Positions 8,811 to 18,112 of a DNA stretch of 64,000 bases are shown piece by piece. Location: assembly GCF_009363655.1 (NCBI RefSeq), contig NZ_CP045393.1, positions 3,658,001-3,722,000 of the forward strand, written 5' to 3'. The position numbers and the translations under genes were made by a program. The DNA is from Roseovarius sp. THAF27. GTDB lineage: Bacteria > Pseudomonadota > Alphaproteobacteria > Rhodobacterales > Rhodobacteraceae. Positions within the stretch are counted from its first letter, which is position 1. Each line of letters opens with the position of its first letter. Below the pieces are notes generated by a model. The model was not told where the DNA came from, searched no databases, and was given only the letters and a program-made list of their open reading frames with translations.

Positions 8811-10253
8811 ATGATCGAGAAGAAACAATTCTACATCGACGGCGCCTGGGTCGACCCGGTCGCGGGCACCGACCACCAGGTCATCGACCCCTCGACCGAA
8901 GACCCTTGCGCGGTGATCTCATTGGCCGGCGAGGCCGATTGCGACGCCGCCGTCGCCGCCGCCAAGGCCGCCTTCCCCGGCTGGATGGCCACCCCCGTGG
9001 CCGAGCGCATGGCCCTGGTCGAGAAACTGCGCGAGATCTACAAATCCCGCGCCGAGGACATGGCCCGCGCCATCAGCATGGAAATGGGCGCCCCCATCGA
9101 CCTCGCCCGCGCCCAGCAGGTCGGCGCCGGGTCGTCCCACATGGACGCCATCCTCAAGGCCGCATCGGAATTTCACTGGATCGAACCCCTGGGCGATCAC
9201 GCCCCCAACGATCGCATTATCCACGAGGCCGTTGGCGTCGTCACCATGATCACGCCCTGGAACTGGCCGATGAACCAGATCTCGCTCAAGGTCATCGCCG
9301 GTCTGCTCGCAGGCTGCACCATGATCCTCAAACCGTCCGAGGAATCGCCCCTCTCGGCCCTGCTCTTTGCAGAGATGATCGACGAGGCGGGCTTTCCCAA
9401 GGGCGTGTTCAACCTGGTCAACGGCGACGGCGCGGGCGCGGGCACCGCGCTCACCGGCCATCCGGACGTCGACATGGTCTCCTTCACCGGCTCCTCGCGC
9501 GCCGGGCGGCTAATCTCCAAAAACGCCGCCGACACGCTCAAGCGCGTCAGCCTCGAACTTGGCGGCAAAGGCGCCAACCTGATCTTCGCCGACGCCGACG
9601 AAAAGGCCGTCAAGCGCGGCGTTCTGCACTGCATGAACAACACCGGCCAGTCCTGCAACGCGCCCACCCGCATGCTCGTCCAGCGCGACATCTACGACCA
9701 GGCCGTCGAGACCGCCGCCGAAACGGCGGGCAAGGTCACCGTCGGCCCCGCGTCCGAGGAAGGCCGCCACATGGGCCCCGTGGTGAACGAGACCCAGTTC
9801 AACAAGATCCAGGACCTGATCCAGAAAGGCATCGACGAAGGCGCGCGCCTTGTCACCGGCGGCACCGGCCGCCCCGACGGGCTCAACCGAGGCTTCTACG
9901 TCAAACCGACGATCTTCGCCGACGTGAACAACGACATGACCATCGCGCGCGAGGAAATCTTCGGCCCTGTCCTGTCGATCATCCCCTTCGAGACCGAAGA
10001 GGACGGCATCCGCATCGCCAACGACACGCCCTATGGCCTGACGAACTATGTCCAGACCCAGGATCCGGCCCGCGCCAACCGCTGCGCCCGCGCCCTGCGC
10101 TCGGGCATGGTGGAAATGAACGGCCAAAGCCGGGGCCTCGGCTCGCCCTTCGGCGGCATGAAACAGTCCGGCAACGGCCGCGAAGGCGGCAAATGGGGGC
10201 TCGAGGACTTCCTCGAGGTCAAGGCGGTCTCGGGCTGGACCGAAGACGCCTGA
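8811..10253 (+). CDS. NAD(P)-dependent aldehyde dehydrogenase
   Basis: 480 aa, normal length. Catalytic residues are in place: Asn151 in TPWNWP, Glu249 in LELGGKGAN, and Cys282 in NTGQSCNAPTR. FTGSSRAGR near 225-233 is the cofactor loop and EEIFGPVLSI is present near the C-terminus. The substrate cannot be assigned. The ATG at 8811 follows an AAAGGA ribosome site; the open frame upstream overlaps the divergent peroxiredoxin and is not coding. A glycosyltransferase starts 5 bases after the stop. Confidence 0.93.
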   Translation: MIEKKQFYIDGAWVDPVAGTDHQVIDPSTEDPCAVISLAGEADCDAAVAAAKAAFPGWMATPVAERMALVEKLREIYKSRAEDMARAISMEMGAPIDLARAQQVGAGSSHMDAILKAASEFHWIEPLGDHAPNDRIIHEAVGVVTMITPWNWPMNQISLKVIAGLLAGCTMILKPSEESPLSALLFAEMIDEAGFPKGVFNLVNGDGAGAGTALTGHPDVDMVSFTGSSRAGRLISKNAADTLKRVSLELGGKGANLIFADADEKAVKRGVLHCMNNTGQSCNAPTRMLVQRDIYDQAVETAAETAGKVTVGPASEEGRHMGPVVNETQFNKIQDLIQKGIDEGARLVTGGTGRPDGLNRGFYVKPTIFADVNNDMTIAREEIFGPVLSIIPFETEEDGIRIANDTPYGLTNYVQTQDPARANRCARALRSGMVEMNGQSRGLGSPFGGMKQSGNGREGGKWGLEDFLEVKAVSGWTEDA

Positions 10254-10258
10254 CGCGG

Positions 10259-11047
10259 ATGGAGATCCACGCCTTCGTGTTGCACCTCGTCCGGGCTTCG
10301 GCCCGGCGAGAGAACGCGCAGGCACTGCTGGCCGACGCTCGCGACATCGGCGGCTTCAGGGCCGAGATCTGGCCCGCCGTCGACGGCGGCTCGATGTCCT
10401 CCACCGACCTTTCGTCCAGCGTCGGGGCCGCGCTGTTCGAGCCGGGTTACCCGTTTCCCCTCAAGGCGGGCGAGATCGGCTGCACCCTCTCGCACCGCCA
10501 AATCTGGGCCGAGCTTCAGAGGCGCGACGCGGGCGCTGCACTGATCCTCGCGGACGACGCCGAGATCGACCCCGACACGTTTCACGCCGCGCTCAGCCTC
10601 GCCCGGCCCCATATTGAACGGCTTGGCTACATCCAGTTCCAGACCAATGCCCCGAAAGGCCCCTCGCATCTCGTCGACACGTTCCGCGACTGCCGCCTCG
10701 TGGTGCCGCAACAGGCCGGGCTGCGCGCCACCGGCCAGATGGTCAGCCGCGCCGCCGCCGCACGGCTGCTGGCGCTGTCCGACCCTTTCGACCGACCCGT
10801 CGATGCCTTCGTCCAGTCCCACTGGCACACCGGCCTGCGCCCGGCGATGATCTACCCCTCGGGCCTTGCCGATATCGGGCCAGAGATCGACGACCCTGCC
10901 GCCCGGCCGGGCGATCCCTCCTGGACCGAAAAGCTCGTGCGCGAATTCCACGGCGCCCGCTACCGCACGGCGGTCTCGCGCCTGTCGCGCCGCAGCGCCG
11001 CGCCCGCCAATGGCGGCTTCGCGGCGGACGGTGACTGGGCAGGCTGA
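10259..11047 (+). CDS. Glycosyltransferase family 25 (LPS biosynthesis type)
   Basis: 262 aa. Motifs of family 25 are visible: AGEIGCTLSHRQIW at about 70-83 and LILADDAEIDPD at about 95-106, where the acidic pair probably binds the metal-nucleotide sugar. Such enzymes usually add sugars to lipopolysaccharide. The ATG at 10259 lies 5 bases after the aldehyde dehydrogenase stop, suggesting co-transcription, although the functional link is unclear. The C-terminal 40 residues are Arg/Ala-rich and less conserved in character. Confidence 0.8.
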   Translation: MEIHAFVLHLVRASARRENAQALLADARDIGGFRAEIWPAVDGGSMSSTDLSSSVGAALFEPGYPFPLKAGEIGCTLSHRQIWAELQRRDAGAALILADDAEIDPDTFHAALSLARPHIERLGYIQFQTNAPKGPSHLVDTFRDCRLVVPQQAGLRATGQMVSRAAAARLLALSDPFDRPVDAFVQSHWHTGLRPAMIYPSGLADIGPEIDDPAARPGDPSWTEKLVREFHGARYRTAVSRLSRRSAAPANGGFAADGDWAG

Positions 11048-11182
11048 CCGCATCATCCCCCCGCCTCTCGGGTGGCGCCCGCAACCGGATCCTCCGATAT
11101 ACCGCCGTCCCGACGGCTGGATGCGCGACGGGGTCTGGCAGCCTTCCGCACATCGCACCGCGAAAAACCGCCCGACACTTCC

Positions 11183-11205
11183 GTAGGGTGGGGTTCCACC
11201 CCACC
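11183..11205. repeat. Short palindromic GTAGGGTGGG element, copy 1
   Basis: GTAGGGTGGGG-TT-CCACCCCACC, a hairpin in the gap between the glycosyltransferase and the kinase-like gene. It shares its left arm with the copies at 21144 and 21384. It may act as a terminator for the upstream gene. Confidence 0.5.
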
Positions 11206-11240
11206 TTCCCCCCCACGCTGAAACCCACTAAACACCCCCC

Positions 11241-12287
11241 ATGAACACCATCCCCGATATCGCGCAGGCCGTCTTCGTGCCCGAGACCGTGCACAAGCGC
11301 GATATCTTTTCCGAGACCATCTCCGGCCACCTCGAAGGCCACCCCGACATCGCCGTCGTCCTGCGCAAGCTCGACACGGTGCCGCTCTACGCCCGCCCTC
11401 TCTCGCGCTGGCTGGCTGCGCGCGAAACCCGCGGCCTGCGCGCCGTGCAGGGGATCGAAGGCTGCCCCACCCTCATCCGCGCCGACCACGTGGGCCTATT
11501 GCGCAGCTGGACCAAGGGCACGCCTTTGCAACTGGCCAAGCCCACCGATCCGACCTGGTACCGGGACGCCAGGCGCCTCTTGCGCGAAATGCGCCGCGCG
11601 GGCGTCACCCATAACGACATCGCCAAGCCGCAGAACTGGCTGATGACGCCCGAGGGCCGTGCCGCCGTCATCGACTTCCAGCTCGCCTCGGTCCATCCCC
11701 GGCGTGGCAAGCTCTTCCGTCTCAAGGCCCGCGAGGACCTGCGCCACCTGCTGAAACAGAAACGCGCCTACGCGCCGCATCTGCTCACCCCGTCAGAGCA
11801 CCGGATGCTGGCACAGAAATCCCTGCCTTCCCGCGTCTGGATGGCCACCGGCAAACGGCTCTACAATTTCATCACCCGTCGCCTGATGAACTGGTCCGAC
11901 GGCGAAGGCACCGAGGACCGCATGGAACGTGACGGCCCTGCCCTGCGCAAGGCCCTGCTCGCTCATCCGCAGATCACCGACGTGGCGCTCTGCACCTTCG
12001 CCCTGCCCGCCAAGGGCGTCGGCCTCTATGCGTTCGTCGAAACGCCGCTCACCGCGTCCGAGGTCACGAAACTGGCCCCCGCGCCAAAACCCGAACACAT
12101 TCAGACCGTCACCGCACTCCCCCGCCATCCCGACGGCGCCCCACGGCTCGACGCGCTCACGCTCATTGCCACCAACCGGCTCGACGAACTCGAACAGCTA
12201 CAGGTCGACGATCCCCACCTTGCCGCCACGCTGAAACCCATCATCGCGCACCGCCTCAACCTCACCGACCGCGTGCTGCGCGCCTGA
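11241..12287 (+). CDS. Kinase-like protein fused to an acyl-synthetase C-terminal-like domain
   Basis: 348 aa. The first 215 residues look like a small RIO/LPS-kinase type fold: catalytic loop THNDIAKPQNW (His124, Asn125, Asp126, Asn132) and AVIDFQLAS (Asp145, with DFQ in place of DFG). From about 230 to 310 the sequence follows the C-terminal domain of AMP-forming acyl-CoA synthetases (KALLAHPQITDVAL, GLYAFVETPL, LPRHPDGAPRLDAL), but the position of the catalytic Lys in that domain (normally LPRT..GK) holds Ala. Similar roseobacter proteins are usually just called Ser/Thr kinases. The substrate is unknown. Confidence 0.65.
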   Translation: MNTIPDIAQAVFVPETVHKRDIFSETISGHLEGHPDIAVVLRKLDTVPLYARPLSRWLAARETRGLRAVQGIEGCPTLIRADHVGLLRSWTKGTPLQLAKPTDPTWYRDARRLLREMRRAGVTHNDIAKPQNWLMTPEGRAAVIDFQLASVHPRRGKLFRLKAREDLRHLLKQKRAYAPHLLTPSEHRMLAQKSLPSRVWMATGKRLYNFITRRLMNWSDGEGTEDRMERDGPALRKALLAHPQITDVALCTFALPAKGVGLYAFVETPLTASEVTKLAPAPKPEHIQTVTALPRHPDGAPRLDALTLIATNRLDELEQLQVDDPHLAATLKPIIAHRLNLTDRVLRA

Positions 12288-12306
12288 GTTTCACGCACCA
12301 CGCGTT

Positions 12307-12951
12307 CTAGAACGGCGCCTTCTGACGAAACACCATCCCCGCCCCGCCATCGGGATGCCGCAGCCGCAACTCCTCGGAATGCAGCATCAGCCGTTCATGC
12401 TCCAGACCCGCGCCCTCGGCATAGAACGGGTCCCCCAAAATCGGATGGCCCAAGGCCTGCATATGCACGCGCAACTGGTGGCTGCGCCCGGTCTTCGGCA
12501 TCAGCCGCATCCGGGTCTCGCCCTCGCCATATCTCTGCACGCGCCAGTCCGTCACCGCGGCCTTGCCGGTCTCATGGCACACTTTCTGCCGCGGCCGGTT
12601 CGGCCAGTCCACGATCAGCGGCAGGTCCACCGTCCCGGTCCGCTCCTCCACCCGGCCCCAGACCCGCGCCACGTAGATCTTCTTCACCTGCCGCTTCTCG
12701 AATTGCAGGCCAAGGTGCCGCTGCGCATGGGGCGACAGCGCAAAGACCATCACGCCGGACGTGTCCCGGTCCAGCCGATGCACCAGCAGCGCCATGGGAA
12801 ACGCCTCCTGCACACGCGCCAGCAGGCAATCGGCAAGGTGCGCCCACTTGCCCGGCACGCTCAGCAGGCCGGGCGGCTTGGCCACCACCAGGATCTCGTG
12901 ATCCTCGTGCAGCACCTCCAGCGGGGTCATCGGCGGGTCGTAATCGGACAT
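12307..12951 (-). CDS. RluA family pseudouridine synthase
   Basis: 214 aa. The catalytic motif HRLDRDTSG places the nucleophile at Asp61; downstream PKTGRSHQLRVHM and LGHPILGDPFY are the other RluA-family signatures. No S4 domain is present, so it is the short form. It isomerises uridine in rRNA and/or tRNA; the exact site is not deducible. I start at ATG 12951 (MSDYDPPM); ATG 12930 is possible. Convergent with the kinase-like gene, 19 bases between stops. Confidence 0.9.
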   Translation of the reverse strand: MSDYDPPMTPLEVLHEDHEILVVAKPPGLLSVPGKWAHLADCLLARVQEAFPMALLVHRLDRDTSGVMVFALSPHAQRHLGLQFEKRQVKKIYVARVWGRVEERTGTVDLPLIVDWPNRPRQKVCHETGKAAVTDWRVQRYGEGETRMRLMPKTGRSHQLRVHMQALGHPILGDPFYAEGAGLEHERLMLHSEELRLRHPDGGAGMVFRQKAPF

Positions 12952-13117
12952 GGGCGCCGCATACACCAGCCCTGCCCGCCACGCCAGCCCGGCCCACGGC
13001 ACCAGACGCCTGCACCGTTCCCCTGAGCGTCCCGCCGAACGGGTGCCGAGCGATAACGTCCCAAGGCAGAAAAATACTCAAAAACTGCCTGCACGCAGGT
13101 CAGCGACCAAGGCTCTC

Positions 13118-14452
13118 CTACGAAACCGATGCCGCATCGACGGCGTCCCGAACCGTCCGGAAAATTCCTGTCAACGCGTCCATTGCGATCCCGCCGAAGG
13201 CAAGCCGCAACGCCTGTGGCGCTGCGACAGTGGTTGCGAAAGGTCCTGCGCCGGACGCAGAAATTCCGTGCGCCTTCAGCCGTGTGACGATCGGTTCGGC
13301 GCGAACGCCCTTTTCAAGCGACAACCAGGCGAAGCCCGCGTTGCGATGCGACAGAACCGAGGAACCGCCAAGAACCGTCCGGCAGAGCCGCTGGCGCTCT
13401 GCGCCATCCCGCCGCCGGGTGGCTTCGGATTTGGCAAGCGTGCCGTCCTCCACCCAGCCCGTGACCAAGCCGGATATCAACGCCGGGGCGTTCCAGGTCG
13501 TCGCCCTGATCGCTTCTAGCAATCCGTCCGTGTGGCTCTCGGGTGCGACCAGGTAGCCCAGACGCAACCCTGTCGAAAGGCTCTTGGAAAAGCTACCGAC
13601 ATAAACCGTTCGTTCCGGTGCAAGCGCGAAGAGGCTGGGCGGAGGGTCCGGTTCCAGGAATGCATAGGCCGCGTCCTCGATGAGCAACAGGTCGTGCGCG
13701 CGCGCGATCTCGATCAGGTGCAGGCGCGTTGCCTCGTCCATGACGGCCCCCAATGGGTTGTGAACCGTCGGCATCAGGTAGACCGCCCGCACCTTGCGCG
13801 CGCGACACTGCCGTTCCAGGTCGTCCGGGTCCATCACGCCATGTCGCCCCTCGACCGGAACAAGATCCAGCCCCTGCAATGCCGCGACGGACTTGAAGCC
13901 GGGATATGTCAGAGTGTCGGTTGCGACCCTGTCGCCGCTCCGAAGAAGACCGAGCGCGACCGTCGCCAGCCCATGCTGCCCGCCCGACGTGACCAGAAGA
14001 CAGTCGGGGTCGATGGGGCCAAGGGTTCCGGCAAGGCTTTCGGCAATGATCCGGCGCTCGTGCGCCCGGCCGCCGTGAGGTTGATACCGCAGCATCGCCT
14101 CAAGGTCGCCCGCCGCCGCAAGCCGCCGCAGGCCCGCCCGCAACATATCCGCATCGCCCGCGTTCCCCGGCATGTTGAAGACAAGATCGACGAGTCCATC
14201 GCTGGCCGTCTGCCGGACCCCCAGCGCGGGCGGCAGCCCGACATCGCGCACGAACGTGCCGCGACCGGCTTCGCCGACGATCAGGCCTCTGCGTTCGACC
14301 TCGCTGTAAACACGCGTCGCCGTGGCCAGGGCCACGCTGAACTGTTCGGCAAAGGCGCGATGGGTCGGCAGCTTCGTGCCCGGGGCCAGCTTGCCCTCCT
14401 CGATCGCCGTCGAGAGCATGTCGGCAAGGTGGATGTATCGCGCCCTCTTCAT
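13118..14452 (-). CDS. MocR-type GntR regulator with aminotransferase domain
   Basis: 444 aa. An N-terminal GntR winged helix (about 1-70; GTKLPTHRAFAEQFSVA and AGRGTFV) is joined to a fold-type I aminotransferase domain with the PLP Lys in GSFSKSLSTGLRLGYL and HNPLGAV upstream of it. Such regulators bind PLP and often a target amine. It is divergent from an MFS transporter, with a near-perfect inverted repeat between the genes. The start at 14452 fits the winged-helix boundary; the frame is open to 14608 but passes through the operator. Confidence 0.9.
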   Translation of the reverse strand: MKRARYIHLADMLSTAIEEGKLAPGTKLPTHRAFAEQFSVALATATRVYSEVERRGLIVGEAGRGTFVRDVGLPPALGVRQTASDGLVDLVFNMPGNAGDADMLRAGLRRLAAAGDLEAMLRYQPHGGRAHERRIIAESLAGTLGPIDPDCLLVTSGGQHGLATVALGLLRSGDRVATDTLTYPGFKSVAALQGLDLVPVEGRHGVMDPDDLERQCRARKVRAVYLMPTVHNPLGAVMDEATRLHLIEIARAHDLLLIEDAAYAFLEPDPPPSLFALAPERTVYVGSFSKSLSTGLRLGYLVAPESHTDGLLEAIRATTWNAPALISGLVTGWVEDGTLAKSEATRRRDGAERQRLCRTVLGGSSVLSHRNAGFAWLSLEKGVRAEPIVTRLKAHGISASGAGPFATTVAAPQALRLAFGGIAMDALTGIFRTVRDAVDAASVS

Positions 14453-14466
14453 CGCCTCACTGTATC

Positions 14467-14490
14467 TAGTACAATAGAAAAATTGTCCTA
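14467..14490. promoter_or_regulatory. Inverted-repeat operator between mocR-type gene and MFS gene
   Basis: TAGTACAAT - six bases - ATTGTCCTA: two 9-bp arms with one mismatch, located 14 bp from the regulator start and 53 bp from the transporter start. The TACAAT at 14470-14475 also reads as a plus-strand -10 hexamer, so binding here would cover a promoter. This is the expected site for the MocR-type regulator. Confidence 0.55.
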
Positions 14491-14543
14491 CGACATTCAT
14501 CGTGCCATGCCGGTCTGAAGTCAATCTTCGAGGTCCGCGCCCC

Positions 14544-15710
14544 ATGTCCAGGCTCATCCCGGTTTCGCTGCTCGCTCTCGGGCTCTTCACGGTGACGTTC
14601 GCCGTCAACCTTCAGGCTCCGCTCTACGAGGTCTACGCGGCCCAAAGCGATGTCGGGGCCACGGCGGTGACGGTCGCGTTCGCGGCCTATGTCGGTGGTC
14701 TCCTGCCGACGCTGTTGCTGATCGGCGGGCTGTCGGACCGCATCGGCAGACGGGTCCCGATTGCGCTGGCGTTGATCCTGGGCACCGTGGCAACGGCGCT
14801 TCTCGTACAGGTGCCAAGCTGGGCAAGTCTTGTCGTCGCGCGCGTCCTGCTCGGGATCGGGACGGGTCTGGCGACAACCGCCGGGACGGCCTACATGACG
14901 GAAATTCTCGGCGCGAGCCGTGCAAGGAACGCCGCCCTTGTCGTGACCTCCGCCACATCGCTCGGCTTTGGCGGCGGCGCTCTGGCAACGGGGATCAGCC
15001 TCGGGGTGCAGGGGCCGACGCTCCTGCCTGCCAGCTATATCGTCCTGTTCGTGGCGGCTCCGGTCCTCGCCCTGATCGCCCTCGGACTTCCCCGGATCGA
15101 TAAGCCCCGCCCCGTGTCGCTCCTGCGCCTGCCGGTATTCCCCTCCGGCACTTGGGTCTTCGGTGCCGCAATGGCATTGGCCTGGTCCACGACCGGCATG
15201 ACCATCGCTGTCATTCCGCTGGAGCTTGCCGCGAACGATCTCGGCGGGTGGACGGGCCTCGTCATCTTCCTGGCGATCTTCATGGGGTTCCTGTGCCAAC
15301 CGATGGCCCGGCGCATGACCAACGACCGCGCGCTTGCCCTCGGGTTCGTCCTCATCCCGCTCGGCTTTCTCGTCCTCCTGGTCGGTGTGTGGCTGAAGGT
15401 TCTGACATTCGTTCTCGTCGGCACCTGTATCACCAGCGCCGCAAGCTATGGCTTCACCTACCTCGCGGCCCTGGCAGAAGTGTCGTTGCGTGCGCCGGAC
15501 GACCGGGCAAGGGCAACGGCGGGCCTGTTCGTCTATGCCTATTTCGGCTTTTCGCTTCCGGTGATCGCCAGCGGCGCCCTGGCCGACATGCTGGGCCTTC
15601 TGTCCGCACTGGTGACCTTCGCAGCCGTTCAGATCACGGTCACCGCGATCATCGTGCTGACGTGGAAACGACGCGCCGTTCCGCCCGCCGCCGCCTTCGA
15701 TGCCGGATAG
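14544..15710 (+). CDS. MFS transporter (drug/metabolite exporter type)
   Basis: 388 aa with about 12 hydrophobic segments. The A-like motif GGLSDRIGRRVPIAL follows segment two, and ARVLLGIGTGLATTAGTAYMTE fits the motif of the fourth segment, both typical of the major facilitator superfamily. The start at 14544 (MSRLIPVSLL) follows GAGGT; an in-frame ATG at 14502 is less likely. It is divergent from the MocR-type regulator, so the likely inducer is its substrate or a PLP-reactive amine. Confidence 0.88.
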   Translation: MSRLIPVSLLALGLFTVTFAVNLQAPLYEVYAAQSDVGATAVTVAFAAYVGGLLPTLLLIGGLSDRIGRRVPIALALILGTVATALLVQVPSWASLVVARVLLGIGTGLATTAGTAYMTEILGASRARNAALVVTSATSLGFGGGALATGISLGVQGPTLLPASYIVLFVAAPVLALIALGLPRIDKPRPVSLLRLPVFPSGTWVFGAAMALAWSTTGMTIAVIPLELAANDLGGWTGLVIFLAIFMGFLCQPMARRMTNDRALALGFVLIPLGFLVLLVGVWLKVLTFVLVGTCITSAASYGFTYLAALAEVSLRAPDDRARATAGLFVYAYFGFSLPVIASGALADMLGLLSALVTFAAVQITVTAIIVLTWKRRAVPPAAAFDAG

Positions 15711-15841
15711 CGCGACGACCGACGCAGAGAACGCAAAGCGGACGCGCGCCGGATCAGGAAGCCGTCAAAAGTCGGCTTCGAATATCCATGGCCCAACCCC
15801 CAACTCCATTACCTTCGGGTGTGCCTCGGTGCGTTCGCACC

Positions 15842-16465
15842 CTAATGCTCCGGCGCTTTCTCCAACACCAGGAACGTCATCATGCCAAGGGGGGGCAATG
15901 GTCTTTGCACGTCCACCCTGAGACACTCCGACCCAAGCACGGTTTCGATCTCGAAATCGGAATGCCAGCCGATCACGTTGGCCACCGGCGCCAGCACCCG
16001 CTCCAGAACGGAAAGCGCGCCTGTCTTGCGCACGAAATGGTTCGTGATCACCACTTTGCCGCCCGGTTTGCAGACCCGGCCGATTTCGCGCATCACGCGC
16101 TCGGGCTCGGGGACGACCGACAGCACATGCATCGCTGCGACCGTGTCGAAGTGATTGTCCGGGAAATCGAGGTTACGGGCATCCATTTGCCGCAACTCCC
16201 TTACATGACCCAGATTCAGGCGCTCCACCTTGTCGCGCGCCTTGGCGAGCATGTCCTCGCTGAAATCTATGCCGCTGACCTGCGTCTCAGGGCCGTAATG
16301 CTCGAGCGAAAGACCCGTGCCCACGCCCACTTCAAGAACGCTCCCGGAGCGCGCGTTGATATAATCGACGGCACGCTTCCGGCCGACATTCGTCACCGCT
16401 CCGAATGTCCTGTCGTAGATTGGGGCCCACCGCGCGTAGGACGTTTTGACGGCCTCGATATCCAT
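15842..16465 (-). CDS. pmtA: Phosphatidylethanolamine N-methyltransferase
   Basis: 207 aa class I SAM methyltransferase. SAM site VLEVGVGTGLSLEHY near 43-57 and GIDFSEDMLAKA near 65-76. The N-terminal SYARWAPIYDRTFG and the C-terminal hydrophobic PLPPLGMMTFLVL fit the Rhodobacter PmtA type, which converts phosphatidylethanolamine to phosphatidylcholine in three methylations. It lies 9 bases downstream of pssA on the same strand, which supports the assignment. A generic methyltransferase is the alternative. Confidence 0.85.
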   Translation of the reverse strand: MDIEAVKTSYARWAPIYDRTFGAVTNVGRKRAVDYINARSGSVLEVGVGTGLSLEHYGPETQVSGIDFSEDMLAKARDKVERLNLGHVRELRQMDARNLDFPDNHFDTVAAMHVLSVVPEPERVMREIGRVCKPGGKVVITNHFVRKTGALSVLERVLAPVANVIGWHSDFEIETVLGSECLRVDVQRPLPPLGMMTFLVLEKAPEH

Positions 16466-16474
16466 GCGTTCTCC

Positions 16475-17239
16475 TTACTTTCTGAGGTCTCTCGCCTTGC
16501 GGACCGCGGACCATCCCACCGTAATCAGATAGCACGCGGACAGCACGAACAGCGCAATCCAGGTGAACGTAAAGAAAGCGGCCCCGGCCAGGACAACGCC
16601 GACGAGGAAGAACTTCACGTTCGCCCGCGAGATCGTCACGCCCTTGAGCGACATCGTCGGCACGGCGCTGATCATCAACAGGCCCACGAAAACCATGTAG
16701 ATGCAGATGGCAAGGCCCGGCAGCTTGTCGTTCTGGAACGCAAACGACAGGTACAGCGGCATCATGACCACCACCGCGCCCGCCGGCGACGGAACCCCCG
16801 AAAAGTGGGTGGCCGACCCGGCCGCATCCTCCGACTTGTGGTCGACATTGAAACGGGCCAGCCGGATCACGCAGCAGACCGAGAAGAAAAGCACGAATAT
16901 CCACGCCACGCTGCGGATGTCCTGCAAGCCCCAGAAATACAAGATCAGCGGCGGCGCGATTCCGAAGTTCAGGAAATCCGCGAGCGAATCGAGCTCAGCG
17001 CCGATCTTGCTGTCGCTTCGCAGCAAACGCGCGACCCGGCCGTCGACGCCATCCAGCACACAGGCCAGCAGCACCAGTTGCACCGCGAACATGTAATCCG
17101 CCTGAACCGCGAACCGGATCGACGTCATGCCCGCGCAGATCGCGGCAAGCGTGATCAGGTTGGGCAGCAACTGGACAAGCGCGGCTTCGTTTCTGTTCCT
17201 GCCGGCGCGGTCCCGCGGGGTCTGGTTATCTCGTGGCAT
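16475..17239 (-). CDS. pssA: CDP-diacylglycerol-serine O-phosphatidyltransferase
   Basis: 254 aa integral membrane enzyme. The CDP-alcohol phosphotransferase signature [26 protein letters not shown] (read as DG..AR....G..D...D) lies near 62-87, and at least six hydrophobic segments are visible. It makes phosphatidylserine from CDP-DAG and serine. The ATG at 17239 (MPRDNQTP) overlaps the last 14 bases of psd, so the genes are coupled; the longer frame to 17332 lies inside psd. Confidence 0.93.
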   Translation of the reverse strand: MPRDNQTPRDRAGRNRNEAALVQLLPNLITLAAICAGMTSIRFAVQADYMFAVQLVLLACVLDGVDGRVARLLRSDSKIGAELDSLADFLNFGIAPPLILYFWGLQDIRSVAWIFVLFFSVCCVIRLARFNVDHKSEDAAGSATHFSGVPSPAGAVVVMMPLYLSFAFQNDKLPGLAICIYMVFVGLLMISAVPTMSLKGVTISRANVKFFLVGVVLAGAAFFTFTWIALFVLSACYLITVGWSAVRKARDLRK

Positions 17240-17903
17240 CGGGCAAGGTGAGGTCGGCCAATACTGTTTCTCCGGCAACCATGGTCTGCCCCACATGAAC
17301 CAGGGGCACAACCCCGTCGGGCAGATAGACATCCAGCCTCGAGCCGAACCGGATCAGCCCGAACCTTTCCGAGGTCGACAGCGTGTCGCCTTCCTTGACG
17401 AAACACACGATCCGCCGCGCCACCAACCCCGCAATCTGCACGACGGCAATATCCCGCCCGTCCGGCATCGCGATTCGCAGGCTGTTGCGTTCGTTGTCCG
17501 CGCTGGCCTTGTCCAACGAGGCATTGAAGAACTTGCCCGGCCGATAGGCGACCGCTTCGATTCGGCCTCCGACGGGCATCCGGTTCACATGGCAGTTGAA
17601 TACGCTCATGAAGACGCTGATGCGGGTCAACGCCTCGCCGGACATCCCAAGCTCTTCGGGGGGAACCGCTTTCTCGATCAACGAGACGATGCCATCCGCC
17701 GGGCTGACGATGACCCCGCTTCGCGACGGCGGCACACGCTCGGGGTCGCGGAAGAAGTAATAACACCAGACCGTAAGCCCGACGCCGATCCACCCCAGGA
17801 TGTCGGCCACGAGAAACAACAGGAGGGTCGCACCGGCAAAGATCGCAACGAACTTTCTGCCTTCCGGATGCATCGGCTTGATGAATGTATCGAGCATTCG
17901 CAT
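17226..17903 (-). CDS. psd: Phosphatidylserine decarboxylase proenzyme (short form)
   Basis: 225 aa. This is the short type of PSD: an N-terminal hydrophobic anchor (about 20-48), [11 protein letters not shown] near 67, HVNRMPVGG near 104, and the self-cleavage site FGS in [12 protein letters not shown] near 185, where the Ser becomes the pyruvoyl group. It converts phosphatidylserine to phosphatidylethanolamine. It is first in the order psd-pssA-pmtA. Confidence 0.93.
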   Translation of the reverse strand: MRMLDTFIKPMHPEGRKFVAIFAGATLLLFLVADILGWIGVGLTVWCYYFFRDPERVPPSRSGVIVSPADGIVSLIEKAVPPEELGMSGEALTRISVFMSVFNCHVNRMPVGGRIEAVAYRPGKFFNASLDKASADNERNSLRIAMPDGRDIAVVQIAGLVARRIVCFVKEGDTLSTSERFGLIRFGSRLDVYLPDGVVPLVHVGQTMVAGETVLADLTLPDATR

Positions 17904-18112
17904 GGAGATTTTCCGTCGCCGCTGAGTGGTGCTGCGTTATGAAGCCCGGCCGCCACAACTGCAAGTGCAAGAGCAGGTCCCGGCTGGATTTGACCGGCTC
18001 ACGAAACTGCGCCTCGACGCGTAGATGGCCCTTCTACGACCCTCGGGATGCAGCACGGCCATGGATAGAAACAGGGAAACCTCGAATCCTTCTCACAAAC
18101 ACTTGTAAAAAC

